From positions 62,001 through 126,000 of the forward strand of contig CANMQJ010000003.1 of NCBI GenBank assembly GCA_947500005.1: 64,000 bases of DNA. Direction: 5' to 3'. The notes under the pieces were generated by a model. The model saw only the letters and a program-made list of their open reading frames with translations, made no database searches and was not told the DNA's origin. Of this stretch, positions 36,757 through 48,691 are shown in pieces. Position numbers and translations under genes: made by a program. Origin of the DNA: an uncultured Paracoccaceae bacterium. Its GTDB lineage: Bacteria > Pseudomonadota > Alphaproteobacteria > Rhodobacterales > Rhodobacteraceae. The number at the start of each line of letters is the position of its first letter. The first letter of the stretch is position 1.

Positions 36757-37935
36757 CTATCTCGTGACGTCTTTTCGCGTCAAGTGTGCCGTATAGAACC
36801 CATCTGTCCCTGCGCTCACGTGCCAGGCCTGATCGAAGCGCATGTTCCAGTCCTCTTCGGCAGCAAGAAACGCGCGTACACGCCCAGCATTCTCGCAATC
36901 GAGCACCGAGCAGGTCGCATAGGCCAATACTCCGTCCCTGGCGACCAAGGGTGCGGTCTCCCGAAGGATTGCCGCCTGCGCGCCTGTCAGGGCGTCCAGC
37001 CTTTCGGGCGTAAGCAGCCACTTCCCGGCAGGCGCACGCCGCCACGACCCGCTTCCGGAACAGGGCACGTCGGTCAAGACCAGGTCGAAAGGCGCCTGTC
37101 GTTGCACGTCTTTCGTATCCAGAAGGCTCACCGAGACCCCTGCCCGTTCGGCCCGCGCGGGCAGATCCTTCATCCGGGCGGGGTATGCGTCATGGGCAAA
37201 GACCTGGACGCCCGGATGCGCGGCAAGGGCCAATGTCTTGCCCCCGCCGCCCGCGCAGTAATCCAGCACCCGCATCCCCGGTTCCAGTGGCAAGGCGGCC
37301 ACCACGGCTTGGCTCGCGGCGTCCTGCAACTCGACCAGCCCTTCGCGATAGGCCTGCGAGGCGTTGATACGCCGCGCACCCTCGACCACTTCCAACGCGG
37401 TCGCGCAGGCGGCGTGCTCCCGTGTTTCGATGCCCTCTTCGTGCAAAGCTTTCTGCGCCGCGATCAAGTCCGCCTTGCGCGAATTCACGCGCAGATGAAC
37501 CGGCGCGCGGTGGCGCAGCGCCTCAGCCTCTTGCTGCGCCGCGTCTCCCAGGCTCTCGCAGAAATGCGGCCAGAGCCAGTCCGGTATGTCACCTGCCTCG
37601 GCCCCGGGCTCGGGCGCGCGGCCCGCCGCCAGTTCTTCGGCTGCCAGGGGCGCGGGCGCATGACCCTCGCCAGTGAACAGCGTCTCGACAGGCACCTCGC
37701 TGACCCGCAGCGCGCCGATCATGAGCGCACGGCCGTCCGCGCCCCCGCCGAACGCGGCAAAGGAACGACGGCAGCGCAATGCGTCAAAGACGTGATCACG
37801 GATCGCGGCGCGATCCTTGGATCCAGCAAAACGCGACCGCCGGGCCCACCCGGTCAAAACCTTCTCGGCAGCTGCGCCGCCGCAGATCTCGTCTAGGATC
37901 TCGATGGCGGCGGCTATCCGCGCCCCGGGCGTCAT
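36757..37935 (-). CDS. RsmB/NOL1-family rRNA cytosine-C5 methyltransferase
   Basis: 392 residues. SAM site VLDYCAGGGGKTLALAAHPG, catalytic Cys motif DVPCSGSGSWRRAP (motif IV) and YATCSVLDCENAGRV (motif VI). The N-terminal NusB-like region is shorter than in E. coli RsmB, as usual for the alphaproteobacterial type. Target presumed 16S rRNA; exact site not inferable. It follows guaB in the same orientation with a three-base gap. Confidence 0.85.
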   Translation of the reverse strand: MTPGARIAAAIEILDEICGGAAAEKVLTGWARRSRFAGSKDRAAIRDHVFDALRCRRSFAAFGGGADGRALMIGALRVSEVPVETLFTGEGHAPAPLAAEELAAGRAPEPGAEAGDIPDWLWPHFCESLGDAAQQEAEALRHRAPVHLRVNSRKADLIAAQKALHEEGIETREHAACATALEVVEGARRINASQAYREGLVELQDAASQAVVAALPLEPGMRVLDYCAGGGGKTLALAAHPGVQVFAHDAYPARMKDLPARAERAGVSVSLLDTKDVQRQAPFDLVLTDVPCSGSGSWRRAPAGKWLLTPERLDALTGAQAAILRETAPLVARDGVLAYATCSVLDCENAGRVRAFLAAEEDWNMRFDQAWHVSAGTDGFYTAHLTRKDVTR

Positions 37936-37938
37936 GGT

Positions 37939-39549
<1,611 letters not shown>

Positions 39550-39591
39550 CTATTGTGCCCGCCAAACGCGCGAACTCCAAAGGACCCAGCC

Positions 39592-41637
39592 ATGAGCACC
39601 GATCCCCTCGTCGTCTTCACCCCCTCGGGCAAACGCGGCCGTTTCCCGGTGGGCACTCCCGTGCTGACAGCGGCACGCCAGCTGGGTGTCGATCTCGATT
39701 CGGTCTGCGGCGGGCGCGGCATTTGCTCGAAATGCCAGGTCACGCCCAGCTATGGCGAATTCTCCAAGCATGGCGTGACCGTACGCGAGGGCGCGCTGTC
39801 GGAGTGGAACAAGGTCGAGGCGCGCTATGACGAGAAGCGCGGGCTGAAACCCGGTCGCCGCCTTGGCTGCCAGGCCACCGTGCAGGGCGACGTGGTGATC
39901 GACGTCCCGCCCGAAAGCCAGGTGCACCGCCAGGTTGTGCGCAAGGCCGCCACCGCGCGCACCATCGTCATGGACCCGGCCACGCGCCTCTACTTCATCG
40001 AGGTGGACGAACCCGACATGCACGAACCCACGGGTGACCTGGAACGCGTGGCGCGCGCCTTGCGCGAACAGTGGGAGATCGAGGCAGTGACCGCCGACCT
40101 CAGCCTCATGGCCAAGCTCCAGCCGACGCTGCGCAAGGGCAAGTGGCAGGTGACCGTCGCGCTTTACAAGGGCCACAAGGACACCACGCCCCGCATCGTC
40201 GAGATCTGGCCCGGGCTGCATGAATCCGGCCTCTTCGGCCTTGCCATCGACCTCGGCTCCACCACCATCGCCGCGCATCTCACGAACCTTGATACGGGCG
40301 AAGTCATCGCCTCTTCAGGCCTGATGAACCCGCAGATCCGCTTCGGCGAGGACCTGATGAGCCGGGTTTCCTATGCCATGATGAACCCCGGCGGCGATGC
40401 CGAGATGACGCGCGCGGTCCGCGACGCCATCAACGACCTGACCCGCGTGATCGCGGATGAAGGCGGCATCGACCCCGCGCTGATCGTCGAGACGGTCTTC
40501 GTCTGCAACCCGGTCATGCACCACCTGCTTCTGGGCCTCGACCCGGTGGAGCTGGGACAGGCACCCTTTGCGCTGGCCACCTCGGAAAGCCTGACGCTGC
40601 CAGCCCGTGAAATGGGGCTCGACGCCATGAACCCCCGCGCTCAGGTCTACATCCTGCCCTGCATCGCGGGCCATGTCGGCGCCGATTGCGCCGCCGTCGC
40701 GCTGTCCGAGGAACCGGGCAAGTCCGAAGACCTCGTGCTGGTGGTGGATGTCGGCACCAATGCCGAGATCCTGCTGGGCAACACGACGCGCGTGCTGGCC
40801 TGTTCCTCTCCGACCGGCCCCGCCTTCGAGGGCGCGCAGATCAGCTCGGGCCAGCGCGCCGCCCCCGGCGCCATCGAGCGGATCGAGATCGACCCGGTCA
40901 CCAAGGAGCCCCGTTTCCGCGTCATCGGCGCCGAAAAATGGTCCGACGAGGAAGGCTTTGCGGAGGAAATCGCCACCACCGGCATCACCGGCATCTGCGG
41001 CTCGGGTATCATCGAGGCCGTGGCCGAGATGCGCATGGCGGGCCTGCTGGACGAGTCGGGCCTGATCGGCTCGGCCGAGCAGACCGGCACCGCCCGCTGC
41101 ATCCCCGAGGGGCGCACGCATTCCTACCTGGTGCATGATGCCACTGCCGATGGCGGGCCGAAGATCACCGTTACCCAAGGCGACATCCGCGCCATCCAGC
41201 TGGCGAAATCCGCGCTCTATGCCGGTGCCCGCCTGCTGATGGACGAGATGAAGGTGGACAAGGTCGACCGCGTGGTTCTGGCGGGCGCCTTCGGCGCGCA
41301 TATCTCCACCAGGCACGCGATGGTGCTGGGCATGATCCCCGATGCGCCGCTCGACAAGGTCACCAGCGCCGGCAACGCCGCCGGCACGGGCGCGCGCATC
41401 GCGCTCTGCAATATCGGCGCGCGGGCCGAGATCGAGCGCGTTGTGCGCCAGATCACCAAGGTCGAAACGGCGATCGAACCCAAGTTCCAGGAACACTTCG
41501 TCGCCGCGAACGCCATCCCCCACAAGACCGACCCCTTCCCGGAACTGGCAAAGGTCGTGACCCTTCCCCATGTCTCCTTCAACACCGGTGGCGGGGACGA
41601 GGACAGGGGTGGTCGTCGCCGCCGTCGCCGGGCATAG
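39592..41637 (+). CDS. Corrinoid-activating ferredoxin/ASKHA protein (RACE, DUF4445)
   Basis: 681 residues. N-terminal 2Fe-2S ferredoxin with CGGRGICSKC and a later GCQ cysteine (residues 1-95), linker, then an ASKHA-fold domain with AIDLGSTTIAAHLTNLDTGE, VVDVGTNAEILLG and ICGSGIIEAVAEMR. RACE proteins reductively reactivate cobalt in corrinoid methyltransferase systems. No corrinoid protein or methyltransferase partner gene lies next to it in this window. C-terminus ends in an Arg-rich tail. Confidence 0.85.
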   Translation: MSTDPLVVFTPSGKRGRFPVGTPVLTAARQLGVDLDSVCGGRGICSKCQVTPSYGEFSKHGVTVREGALSEWNKVEARYDEKRGLKPGRRLGCQATVQGDVVIDVPPESQVHRQVVRKAATARTIVMDPATRLYFIEVDEPDMHEPTGDLERVARALREQWEIEAVTADLSLMAKLQPTLRKGKWQVTVALYKGHKDTTPRIVEIWPGLHESGLFGLAIDLGSTTIAAHLTNLDTGEVIASSGLMNPQIRFGEDLMSRVSYAMMNPGGDAEMTRAVRDAINDLTRVIADEGGIDPALIVETVFVCNPVMHHLLLGLDPVELGQAPFALATSESLTLPAREMGLDAMNPRAQVYILPCIAGHVGADCAAVALSEEPGKSEDLVLVVDVGTNAEILLGNTTRVLACSSPTGPAFEGAQISSGQRAAPGAIERIEIDPVTKEPRFRVIGAEKWSDEEGFAEEIATTGITGICGSGIIEAVAEMRMAGLLDESGLIGSAEQTGTARCIPEGRTHSYLVHDATADGGPKITVTQGDIRAIQLAKSALYAGARLLMDEMKVDKVDRVVLAGAFGAHISTRHAMVLGMIPDAPLDKVTSAGNAAGTGARIALCNIGARAEIERVVRQITKVETAIEPKFQEHFVAANAIPHKTDPFPELAKVVTLPHVSFNTGGGDEDRGGRRRRRRA

Positions 41638-41660
41638 TCGCGCATATCGCGGGAGGCGCC

Positions 41661-42518
41661 ATGCAGATCGAGAACGAGGAACAAGCCGAATACTGGGGTC
41701 ACTCGCCCGCCGGAGCGAAATGGCTGGACCTCGAAGACCAGCTCGACGCCGCGCTCGCACCGGTGGCCGATCTCGTGCTTGAACGCGCGGCACTCGCCCA
41801 AGGCGACCGCGTTCTCGACATCGGATGCGGCACCGGGGCCACGACGCTCGCCGCCGCCCGCGCGGTCGGCCCCTTCGGCCATGTTCTCGCCGCCGATATC
41901 GGCGAGCAGCTTGCCGCCCGTGCCCGTGACCGCATCGCCGCAGCCGGGCTGTCGAATGCCGAGATCCGGCTCTGCGATGCGCAGGTCGAACCGTTCCCCA
42001 CGAACGGGCGCGATGCAGTGATCTCGCGCTTCGGCGTGATGTTCTTCGCCGATCCGGTGGCCGCCTTCGCCAACCTCGCCCACGCACTCGCGCCCGGCGG
42101 AAAGATGACCCTTGCCGCCTGGGGGCCGCTCGAGGGGAACCCCTGGTTCCGCATCCCCTTCATCGCCGCGACCTCGCGCCTCGGCCGCCCGCCAAAGGCC
42201 GACCGCACCGCCCCGGGCCCCCTTGCCTTTCACGATCGCGAGCGTGTCCTGGGCCTGATGGCGCAGGCCGGTCTTTCGGGTGCCAGGGCCAGCGCCGAGG
42301 AGATCCGGCTCACCCCGTCCGGAACGACACAAGACGCCGCAGCCCTCCTGACGCGCGTCGGCCCTGCCATACGCGTGATCGACCATTTCGACGGCACCGA
42401 CGGTGATGCCCGCGCCATCGAGGCCGATGTCGTCACGGCCCTCTTGGCATTCGAAACCACACACGGCCTGCGGCTGCCCGCCACGATCAACCTGTTCGAA
42501 TGGCAAAAACCGGCCTGA
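41661..42518 (+). CDS. SAM-dependent methyltransferase
   Basis: 285 residues. Motif I VLDIGCGTGATTLAAARAVG near residue 52, motif II around AADIG, post-motif AVISRFGVMFFADPVAAFAN and LAPGGKMTLAAWGPLEGNPW are the Methyltransf_11/25 pattern. The substrate is unknown. It starts 23 bases after the RACE gene, so may be co-transcribed; a corrinoid link cannot be claimed from this alone. Confidence 0.85.
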   Translation: MQIENEEQAEYWGHSPAGAKWLDLEDQLDAALAPVADLVLERAALAQGDRVLDIGCGTGATTLAAARAVGPFGHVLAADIGEQLAARARDRIAAAGLSNAEIRLCDAQVEPFPTNGRDAVISRFGVMFFADPVAAFANLAHALAPGGKMTLAAWGPLEGNPWFRIPFIAATSRLGRPPKADRTAPGPLAFHDRERVLGLMAQAGLSGARASAEEIRLTPSGTTQDAAALLTRVGPAIRVIDHFDGTDGDARAIEADVVTALLAFETTHGLRLPATINLFEWQKPA

Positions 42519-42531
42519 TCGGTGGCATGGG

Positions 42532-43271
42532 CTAGGGCAACCGCTCGGAATGGATCACCTTGCAGCGCGCCATCGAGGGGTTCGCCCTGGCATAGGCCCA
42601 CAGAACACGCGCTTCGAGCGCAAGACCGGGTTTCCGGCGCCTTTCCGGGTCGCTGAACGCGGCCGAACCCAGCCCCTCCATCATGGACTCATGCACCGAG
42701 CGACAGGCCTTCAGGGCTGTTTCTCTGGCTGTCTGCGCCACGGGGCCATAAACCAGCGCCGCCGCATACAGGGCATTCTGCGCCACGAACAGGGTCTGCC
42801 CCGGCGCCTTGGCCCCTTTCAACACCTCCCTGCCAGCCGCGTCCACGTGGAGAGCAAGACAGGCGTTCACCATCTGAAACCCCTTGCGCTTGCGCGGAAC
42901 CCGCTGCTCCCCGAGAAGATCCCGGCATCTGTTGGTCATCCCCTGGTTCCCGAGACTGGCTGCGAAAGAACCCGCTTCCGAGGCCGGAACGTTGAGCGCC
43001 ACGACCTCGCACCGGCCCCGCGTCTTGGAGGCGCATACGCTTTCCGCGACATCGGCCGCACCCTTGGCGCTGTTCATGCCATCGACCGCATACCAGTCGG
43101 AACCTCCCGTCCGGCTGACAGCGACCGCCCCGTAATGACTGATCATGCCGCGCTCGGCCCTGTAGGGAATCTCCGCACCGGCCTTTAGAACTGTCCTGGC
43201 CTCTTCCGGCACAGCGACAGTCCCGCCAAGTACAAGATCGGCAACAGGATCGCAGCGGGCATTCTCGGCAT
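42532..43271 (-). pseudogene. DUF4189-like secreted protein, probably frameshifted
   Basis: The body (SHYGAVAVSRTGGSDWYAVD, KTRGRCEVVALNVPAS) is like DUF4189 proteins, which are exported. The only signal peptide, MPRMPAAILLPILYLAG at 43271, is in a different frame and runs into a stop at 43185, whereas the downstream frame lacks any signal. A one-base loss between about 43187 and 43230 would explain this. It could be a real frameshift, a sequencing error or a start I do not see. Rest of the frame has no stop down to 42532. Confidence 0.5.
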
Positions 43272-43411
43272 GGTCGGTTCTCCATCGTTCGGATTCTTCG
43301 GTCCCGACCATAATCGAACCGGGATTGTCTCCGATACCCCGGTCCCGATAGCGACCCGAAAACCCGGCTTGACGGAGGGCGAGACTCACCCTAATCACGG
43401 TGCTCCAAGGC

Positions 43412-43485
43412 GCGGGTATGGTGAAAAGGTATCACGCGAGCTTCCCAAGCTTAAGTTACGGGTTCGATTCCCGTTACCCGCTCCA
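43412..43485 (+). tRNA. tRNA-Gly(CCC)
   Basis: 74 bases with encoded CCA. Acceptor GCGGGTA pairs with TACCCGC; the anticodon loop TTCCCAA gives CCC; T-arm ACGGGTTCGATTCCCGT. The base of the anticodon stem is weak (C-A, G-T) but the arrangement matches other bacterial tRNA-Gly(CCC). Confidence 0.9.
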
Positions 43486-43540
43486 ACTGCCCGACCTACC
43501 GATGCGCACGGGCGCCTCGATGGAGTTGGACGAGTCCTGC

Positions 43541-44248
43541 TTATCCGGACGGCTTGCGTGCGATCACGTGCCAACCGAAGCATTGCAGTTCGGCACTTCG
43601 GCGGTTCATCCGGTCGCCGTCGGCAGCAGCGATCAGCCTGGCGTTCAACCGGGCCAACTGCATCAGTAGGAAAGTGAACGGCTCGCGGATCCCCGCCTTG
43701 TACTGCTTGCGCACGCGCGTGACGCGGCCAAGCTCCTGGTCCATCATGTCGAAATAGCCGCCATTGGGCGTCAGTTCCTCGATCTCGAGGCCGAGCCGCC
43801 CGAAATGGTGCTGGTAGAAGAATTTCGAGAACCCGGTGCAGAAATGATAGGGCGCGAAATGCGTGAGCGAGTTGAACGGCGCCGTGAGGATCACCCGCCC
43901 GCCCGGTTTTGCAAGACGGCAAAGCTTCTCAAGCGCGCGCACGGGGTCCACGACATGCTCCAGCACCTCGGTGCAGAACACGGTATCGAACTGCCGGTCC
44001 TCGGGGATGTCGTAAAGATCACAGATGAAATCGAGCCGCGACGTGTCCCATTGCCCCGTATGGAGCCCCTCGGCCCCTTGGCCGTCATATTCGGCAATGT
44101 CCTGGGCCAGGTATTCGAGATGGGTGCAATAGGGTTTGTACGCACATTCTCCCGCCCCCACGTCGAGCAGGCTGGAGCCGTCGGGAAGGTTGCGAAGGGT
44201 CTTTTCGATCCAGCGGTCGCGGGCGTCATGGTTCTTGAGGCGGGACAT
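43541..44248 (-). CDS. SAM-dependent methyltransferase
   Basis: 235 residues. LLDVGAGECAYKPYCTHLEY, FDTVFCTEVLEHVVDPVRAL and LCRLAKPGGRVILTAPFNSL are the classic Methyltransf_11 motifs. Tail contains an aromatic-rich section suggesting a small or lipid-like substrate, unknown. The start at 44248 (MSRLKNHDARDRW) is preferred over the upstream ATG at 44305, which would overlap a terminator hairpin. Confidence 0.8.
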   Translation of the reverse strand: MSRLKNHDARDRWIEKTLRNLPDGSSLLDVGAGECAYKPYCTHLEYLAQDIAEYDGQGAEGLHTGQWDTSRLDFICDLYDIPEDRQFDTVFCTEVLEHVVDPVRALEKLCRLAKPGGRVILTAPFNSLTHFAPYHFCTGFSKFFYQHHFGRLGLEIEELTPNGGYFDMMDQELGRVTRVRKQYKAGIREPFTFLLMQLARLNARLIAAADGDRMNRRSAELQCFGWHVIARKPSG

Positions 44249-44289
44249 GGGCAATCTGCATCGTTGAATTGTCCCGTCATGGCATGAAG

Positions 44290-44320
44290 CCGGGCGCCCT
44301 TCCACAAAAAAGGCGCCCGG
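44290..44320 (-). terminator. Strong hairpin downstream of the EF-hand gene
   Basis: CCGGGCGCC (44290-44298) pairs with GGCGCCCGG (44312-44320) with an A/T-rich loop. It begins ten bases after the EF-hand stop on the minus strand. Confidence 0.65.
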
Positions 44321-44330
44321 CCCCGTCTGC

Positions 44331-44579
44331 TTAGCCTTCCTGCGCCGGCATCAGCCCTTCGTCGCGGGCTGCGGCGATCTCGTCGGCATCCAGCATGCCG
44401 TCGGCGTTGGTATCCATCTCCGCGAACGCGTCCGCGTCGATGTCGCTATGGACGGCCTGCACTTCTTCCAGCGTCAGCATGCCGTCGCCATTTGCGTCGG
44501 CAGCTTCGGTATTGGCCCAGGCCGAGGAGGCAACAAGAGCTGCGGTTGCGGTGGCGAGGGTGAAGCGAGTGAATGTCAT
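44331..44579 (-). CDS. Small periplasmic EF-hand protein
   Basis: 82 residues. Signal peptide MTFTRFTLATATAALVASSA followed by WANTEAAD and two EF-hand loops, DANGDGMLTLEE and DTNADGMLDADE, each with Asp at 1, 3 and 5 and Glu at 12. Expected to bind calcium in the periplasm. Function otherwise unknown. The gene is monocistronic with a downstream hairpin. Confidence 0.85.
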   Translation of the reverse strand: MTFTRFTLATATAALVASSAWANTEAADANGDGMLTLEEVQAVHSDIDADAFAEMDTNADGMLDADEIAAARDEGLMPAQEG

Positions 44580-45055
44580 CGGATTACTCCAGTGTTGAGG
44601 GTTTGTCTGTCCGGACGAGAATGAGATGACACCGGTCTCGTGATTTGGATAGGCCATTTTTGCAAGATGAATTCCCGTGAGCCAAGTTTTGCTCAGAGGT
44701 GCTTTGCACATGTGCAAGGAAGCGCCCGCCATGGTTGTGCTGCTCGAATGTGGCAGAGTTCGGCGCGAATGTCGGGTGACAACCGGCAATCGGCCGCCGA
44801 AATCGATGCGGTCCGGCCTCGGCGGGAACCCGCATACGAAAAAAAGGGGGCCGTTGGCCCCCTTGTTCAGTCTCGCCGTCCAGGCTCCTTCGTTGACTGC
44901 CCGGTATTTTCTGCCTGCGGCCTGGACGCCGCATGGGACGAGCGCACCCGCCCCGTGTGAGGATGGGAGGAACCGATAGTCCGTCCCCACCCTATTCGTC
45001 GGGGCCGGTCCCCGGAGGTTCCCCGGCCCCTGCGCGCCTAGCCGGCGCGTTTTGC
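44580..45055. other. 476-base intergenic stretch with nrdJ terminators
   Basis: No convincing gene. It contains two GC-rich hairpins for leftward transcripts leaving nrdJ (45001-45030, stem GGGGCCGG/CCGGCCCC, and 44839-44866) and the promoter region of the EF-hand gene, where the DNA near 44600-44700 is AT-richer. Open frames here are antisense or unsupported. Confidence 0.6.
44839..44866 (-). terminator. Intrinsic terminator distal to nrdJ
   Basis: On the minus strand GGGGGCC pairs with GGCCCCC around a three-base loop and is followed by TTTTTTT. About 190 bases beyond the nrdJ stop. Confidence 0.75.
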
Positions 45056-48000
45056 TCAGCTACACCCGCTCGTCGCGCCGCAGGTGTTGCATTTCATGCA
45101 GGTGCCGTTGCGCACCAGCGTGTAGTTTCCGCACTCGCCACAGGGATCGCCCTCGTAGCCCTGCATGCGCGCCTTGGTGCGTGCATCCATCGATGTGGTC
45201 GCCGCGGCGATGGTGGTGGTCGAGGTCGAGACCCGCGCCGTCACCTCGGGCACGAAGGACTCGCGCGCTCCCGACGCCTCGATGCCGCCGTTGAGCACCA
45301 CCAGTTCCTGCGGCAGGCGTTTGCGCAGATAGCCGGTGGAGCTGATCTGCTTGAGCACCTCCAGCGATTTCGACGCCGCGCTCTCGCTGACTTCGCTGAC
45401 ATTCGAGACGCCCTCTTCCTCGCCGCGCCCGATATCGTCGAAGGTCGCGCCCTCGGGCTTCACATGCGCCAGGTCGGTGCGGTCGAGATAGGAGACCGCC
45501 AGTTCCCGGAAGATGTAGTCGAGGATCGAGGTCGCGTTCTTGATCGAGTCGTTGCCCTGAACCATCCCCGCCGGTTCGAACTTGGTGAAGGTGAAGGCGT
45601 CCACGAACTCCTCCAGCGGCACGCCGTACTGAAGCCCGACCGAGACCGCGATGGCGAAGTTGTTCATCATCGCGCGGAAACCGGCACCTTCCTTGTGCAT
45701 GTCGATGAAGATCTCGCCGAGCGCGCCATCCTTGTACTCGCCCGTGCGCAGATAGACCTTGTGACCGCCGACGATCGCCTTTTGCGTATAGCCCTTGCGC
45801 CGCTCGGGCAACTTCTCGCGATGCGAGCGGATGATCTCCTTGACCACTACCTTCTCGATGACCTTCTCGGCCAGCACGGCGGCCTTTTCCTGCATCGAAC
45901 CGCTTTCCAGCACCTCTGCTGCCTCGTCGTCATCCTCGACCAGGGCAGCGGCCAGCGGCTGGCTCAGCTTGGAGCCGTCACGGTAAAGCGCGTTTGCCTT
46001 CACCCCAAGCGACCAGCTGAGTTCATAGGCCTTCTGGCAATCCTCGATCGTGGCCGAATTGGGCATGTTGATCGTTTTCGAGATCGCCCCCGAGATGAAG
46101 CTCTGCGCCGCGGCCATCATGCGGATATGGCTTTCGACCCCCAGATAGCGCTTGCCCTTCTTGCCGCAGGGATTGGCGCAATCGAAGATCGAATAATGCT
46201 CTTCCTTCAGGTGCGGCGCACCTTCCAGCGTCATCGTCCCGCAGACATGGTCGTTGGCCGCGTCTATATCCTTCTTGGAAAAACCCAGATGGCGCAGCAG
46301 GTCGAAGGTCGGGTCGTTCAGCTTGTCCTGCGGAATGCCCAGAACCTGCGTGCAGAACTCCTCGCCCAGTGTCCACTGGTTGAAGACGAAGCGGATGTCG
46401 AAGGCCGATCCCAGAGCGGCATCCACCTTGGCCAGTTCGTTCGGCCCGAAGCCGTGACCGGTGAGCGAGGTATGGTTGACCCCCGGCGCATTGCCGATGG
46501 TGCCATGACCCACCGCGTAGGAGACGATCTCCTCGATCTGCGCAGAAGTATAGCCGAGGTTCTCCAATGCAGCCGGGACCGAGCGGTTGATGATCTTGAA
46601 ATACCCGCCCCCGGCGAGCTTCTTGAACTTCACCAGCGCGAAATCGGGTTCGATCCCGGTCGTGTCGCAATCCATCACCAACCCGATCGTGCCGGTCGGC
46701 GCGATCACCGTGGCCTGCGCGTTGCGAAAGCCGTTCTTCTCGCCCAGGCTCAACGCCTCGTCCCAGGCGCTCTTGGCAAGCTCGACCAACCGTGCATCGG
46801 GGCAGTTCGCATGGTCCAGCGGCACGGGCTTGACGTGCAGCTGCTCATAGCCCTCGGTCTCGCCATGGGCGGCGCGGCGATGGTTGCGGATGACGCGCTG
46901 CATGTGCCCGGCATTGCGCGCATAGCCCGCGAAGGGCCCCAGCTCTCCGGCGATCTCGGCCGATGTGGCATAGGCCACGCCCGTCATGATCGCGGTCAGC
47001 GCACCGCACAGCGCCCTGCCCTTGTCCGAGTCATAGCCGTAGCCCATGTTCATCAAGAGCCCGCCGATATTGGCATAGCCCAGGCCAAGCGTGCGGAACT
47101 CATAGGAGAGCTGCGCGATCTCCTTCGACGGAAACTGCGCCATGGTCACGCTGATCTCCAGCGTCAGCGTCCAGAGGCGCGTGGCATGCATGTAATCCTC
47201 GGCCTGGAACTGCCCGTCCTTGAGGAAGGTCAGCAGGTTCATCGAGGCCAGGTTGCAGGCCGTGTCGTCGAGGAACATGTATTCGGAACAGGGGTTCGAG
47301 CCGCGGATCGCCCCGTCCTCGGGACAGGTGTGCCACTCGTTCACCGTATCGTGGAACTGGATGCCCGGATCGGCGCAGGCCCAGGCCGCATGACCGACCT
47401 TCTCCCAAAGGTCACGCGCCTTGACGGTCTTGGCGACCTTGCCGTCGACGCGGTTGATCAGTTCCCAATCGGCATCCTTCTCGACCGCGTGGAGGAACGC
47501 ATTTGTCACGCGGATCGAGTTGTTGGAATTCTGGCCCGAAACGGAATTATAGGCCTCGCTGTCCCAATCCGTGTCATAGGTCGGGAACTCGATGCCGGTA
47601 TGGCCCTGCTTGGCGTAATCGAGCACGCGCTTGATATAGGTTTCGGGGATCGCGACCTTCTTGGCCTCACGGATCGCCCTTTTCAGACCGTCATTGACCG
47701 TCGGGTCATAGGCGTCGGCCGCGGACCCGTCCCAGCAGCGGATGGCCTCGAAAATGCCGTTCAGCATCTTCTCGTGCATCTTCGATCCGGCAACGATCGA
47801 GGCCACCTTCTGCTCTTCGAGAACCTTCCACTGGATGAAGGCCTCGATATCGGGGTGATCGGCGTCCACGATCACCATCTTCGCTGCTCGACGGGTTGTC
47901 CCGCCTGATTTGATCGCGCCGGCAGCGCGATCGCCGATTTTCAGAAAGCCCATGAGGCCCGAGGATTTGCCGCCGCCCGACAGGGGTTCGCCCTCGCCGC

Positions 48001-48691
48001 GCAGATGGCTGAAATTGGTGCCGGTGCCCGAGCCGTACTTGAACAGCCGCGCCTCACGCACCCACAGGTCCATGATGCCGCCCTCGTTCACCAGGTCGTC
48101 CTGCACCCCCTGGATGAAGCAGGCATGTGGCTGCGGATGCTCGTAGGCCGATTTCGACTTGGTCAGTTTGCCGGTCTTGTGATCGACGTAATGGTGACCC
48201 TGGGCGGGGCCGTCGATGCCATAGGCCCAATGCAGGCCGGTATTGAACCACTGGGGCGAGTTGGGGGCGGCCCGCTGCGCGGCCAGCATGTAGCGCATCT
48301 CGTCGTAATAGGCGCGCGCATCCTCCTCGGTCGAGAAATAGCCGCCCTTCCAGCCCCAATAGGCCCAGGCCCCCGCAAGACGGTCGAACACCTGCTTCGA
48401 GGATGTCTCGCCCACCATCTCGGCCCCGTCATCCGGCACACCGCGCCACAGGAACTCGGGAACGTCCTTCTCACGGACCTTCTTCAACCGGCTGGGCACG
48501 CCTGCCTTGCGGAAATATTTCTGCGCTATGACATCGCTGGCGACCTGGCTCCACGCGGCGGGCACCTCGATATTTTCCAGCCGGAACACGATGGTCCCGT
48601 CCGGGTTGCGGATCTCGGAGGTTGCCGAAACGAACTCCAGATCCGCGTAGGCGTCCTGCCCTGCCTTGGTGAATTTACGGTCGATCTTCAT
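45056..48691 (-). CDS. nrdJ: Vitamin B12-dependent (class II) ribonucleotide reductase NrdJ
   Basis: 1211 residues, the long alphaproteobacterial form. Reduces ribonucleotides using adenosylcobalamin. Seen are the N-terminal [20 protein letters not shown], the active-site region [20 protein letters not shown] with [31 protein letters not shown], and the C-terminal zinc-ribbon-like [20 protein letters not shown]. The start at 48691 is chosen because [15 protein letters not shown] is the family N-terminus. No clear cobalamin riboswitch or NrdR box was found upstream. Confidence 0.95.
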   Translation of the reverse strand: MKIDRKFTKAGQDAYADLEFVSATSEIRNPDGTIVFRLENIEVPAAWSQVASDVIAQKYFRKAGVPSRLKKVREKDVPEFLWRGVPDDGAEMVGETSSKQVFDRLAGAWAYWGWKGGYFSTEEDARAYYDEMRYMLAAQRAAPNSPQWFNTGLHWAYGIDGPAQGHHYVDHKTGKLTKSKSAYEHPQPHACFIQGVQDDLVNEGGIMDLWVREARLFKYGSGTGTNFSHLRGEGEPLSGGGKSSGLMGFLKIGDRAAGAIKSGGTTRRAAKMVIVDADHPDIEAFIQWKVLEEQKVASIVAGSKMHEKMLNGIFEAIRCWDGSAADAYDPTVNDGLKRAIREAKKVAIPETYIKRVLDYAKQGHTGIEFPTYDTDWDSEAYNSVSGQNSNNSIRVTNAFLHAVEKDADWELINRVDGKVAKTVKARDLWEKVGHAAWACADPGIQFHDTVNEWHTCPEDGAIRGSNPCSEYMFLDDTACNLASMNLLTFLKDGQFQAEDYMHATRLWTLTLEISVTMAQFPSKEIAQLSYEFRTLGLGYANIGGLLMNMGYGYDSDKGRALCGALTAIMTGVAYATSAEIAGELGPFAGYARNAGHMQRVIRNHRRAAHGETEGYEQLHVKPVPLDHANCPDARLVELAKSAWDEALSLGEKNGFRNAQATVIAPTGTIGLVMDCDTTGIEPDFALVKFKKLAGGGYFKIINRSVPAALENLGYTSAQIEEIVSYAVGHGTIGNAPGVNHTSLTGHGFGPNELAKVDAALGSAFDIRFVFNQWTLGEEFCTQVLGIPQDKLNDPTFDLLRHLGFSKKDIDAANDHVCGTMTLEGAPHLKEEHYSIFDCANPCGKKGKRYLGVESHIRMMAAAQSFISGAISKTINMPNSATIEDCQKAYELSWSLGVKANALYRDGSKLSQPLAAALVEDDDEAAEVLESGSMQEKAAVLAEKVIEKVVVKEIIRSHREKLPERRKGYTQKAIVGGHKVYLRTGEYKDGALGEIFIDMHKEGAGFRAMMNNFAIAVSVGLQYGVPLEEFVDAFTFTKFEPAGMVQGNDSIKNATSILDYIFRELAVSYLDRTDLAHVKPEGATFDDIGRGEEEGVSNVSEVSESAASKSLEVLKQISSTGYLRKRLPQELVVLNGGIEASGARESFVPEVTARVSTSTTTIAAATTSMDARTKARMQGYEGDPCGECGNYTLVRNGTCMKCNTCGATSGCS

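Noticed and set aside
43395..43922. Minus-strand frame covering tRNA-Gly and part of a methyltransferase gene
   Set aside because: Includes the tRNA in antisense and lies over the methyltransferase in another frame.
44933..47908. 991-residue open frame on the plus strand over nrdJ
   Set aside because: Antisense shadow of nrdJ caused by high GC at third positions; no protein family features.
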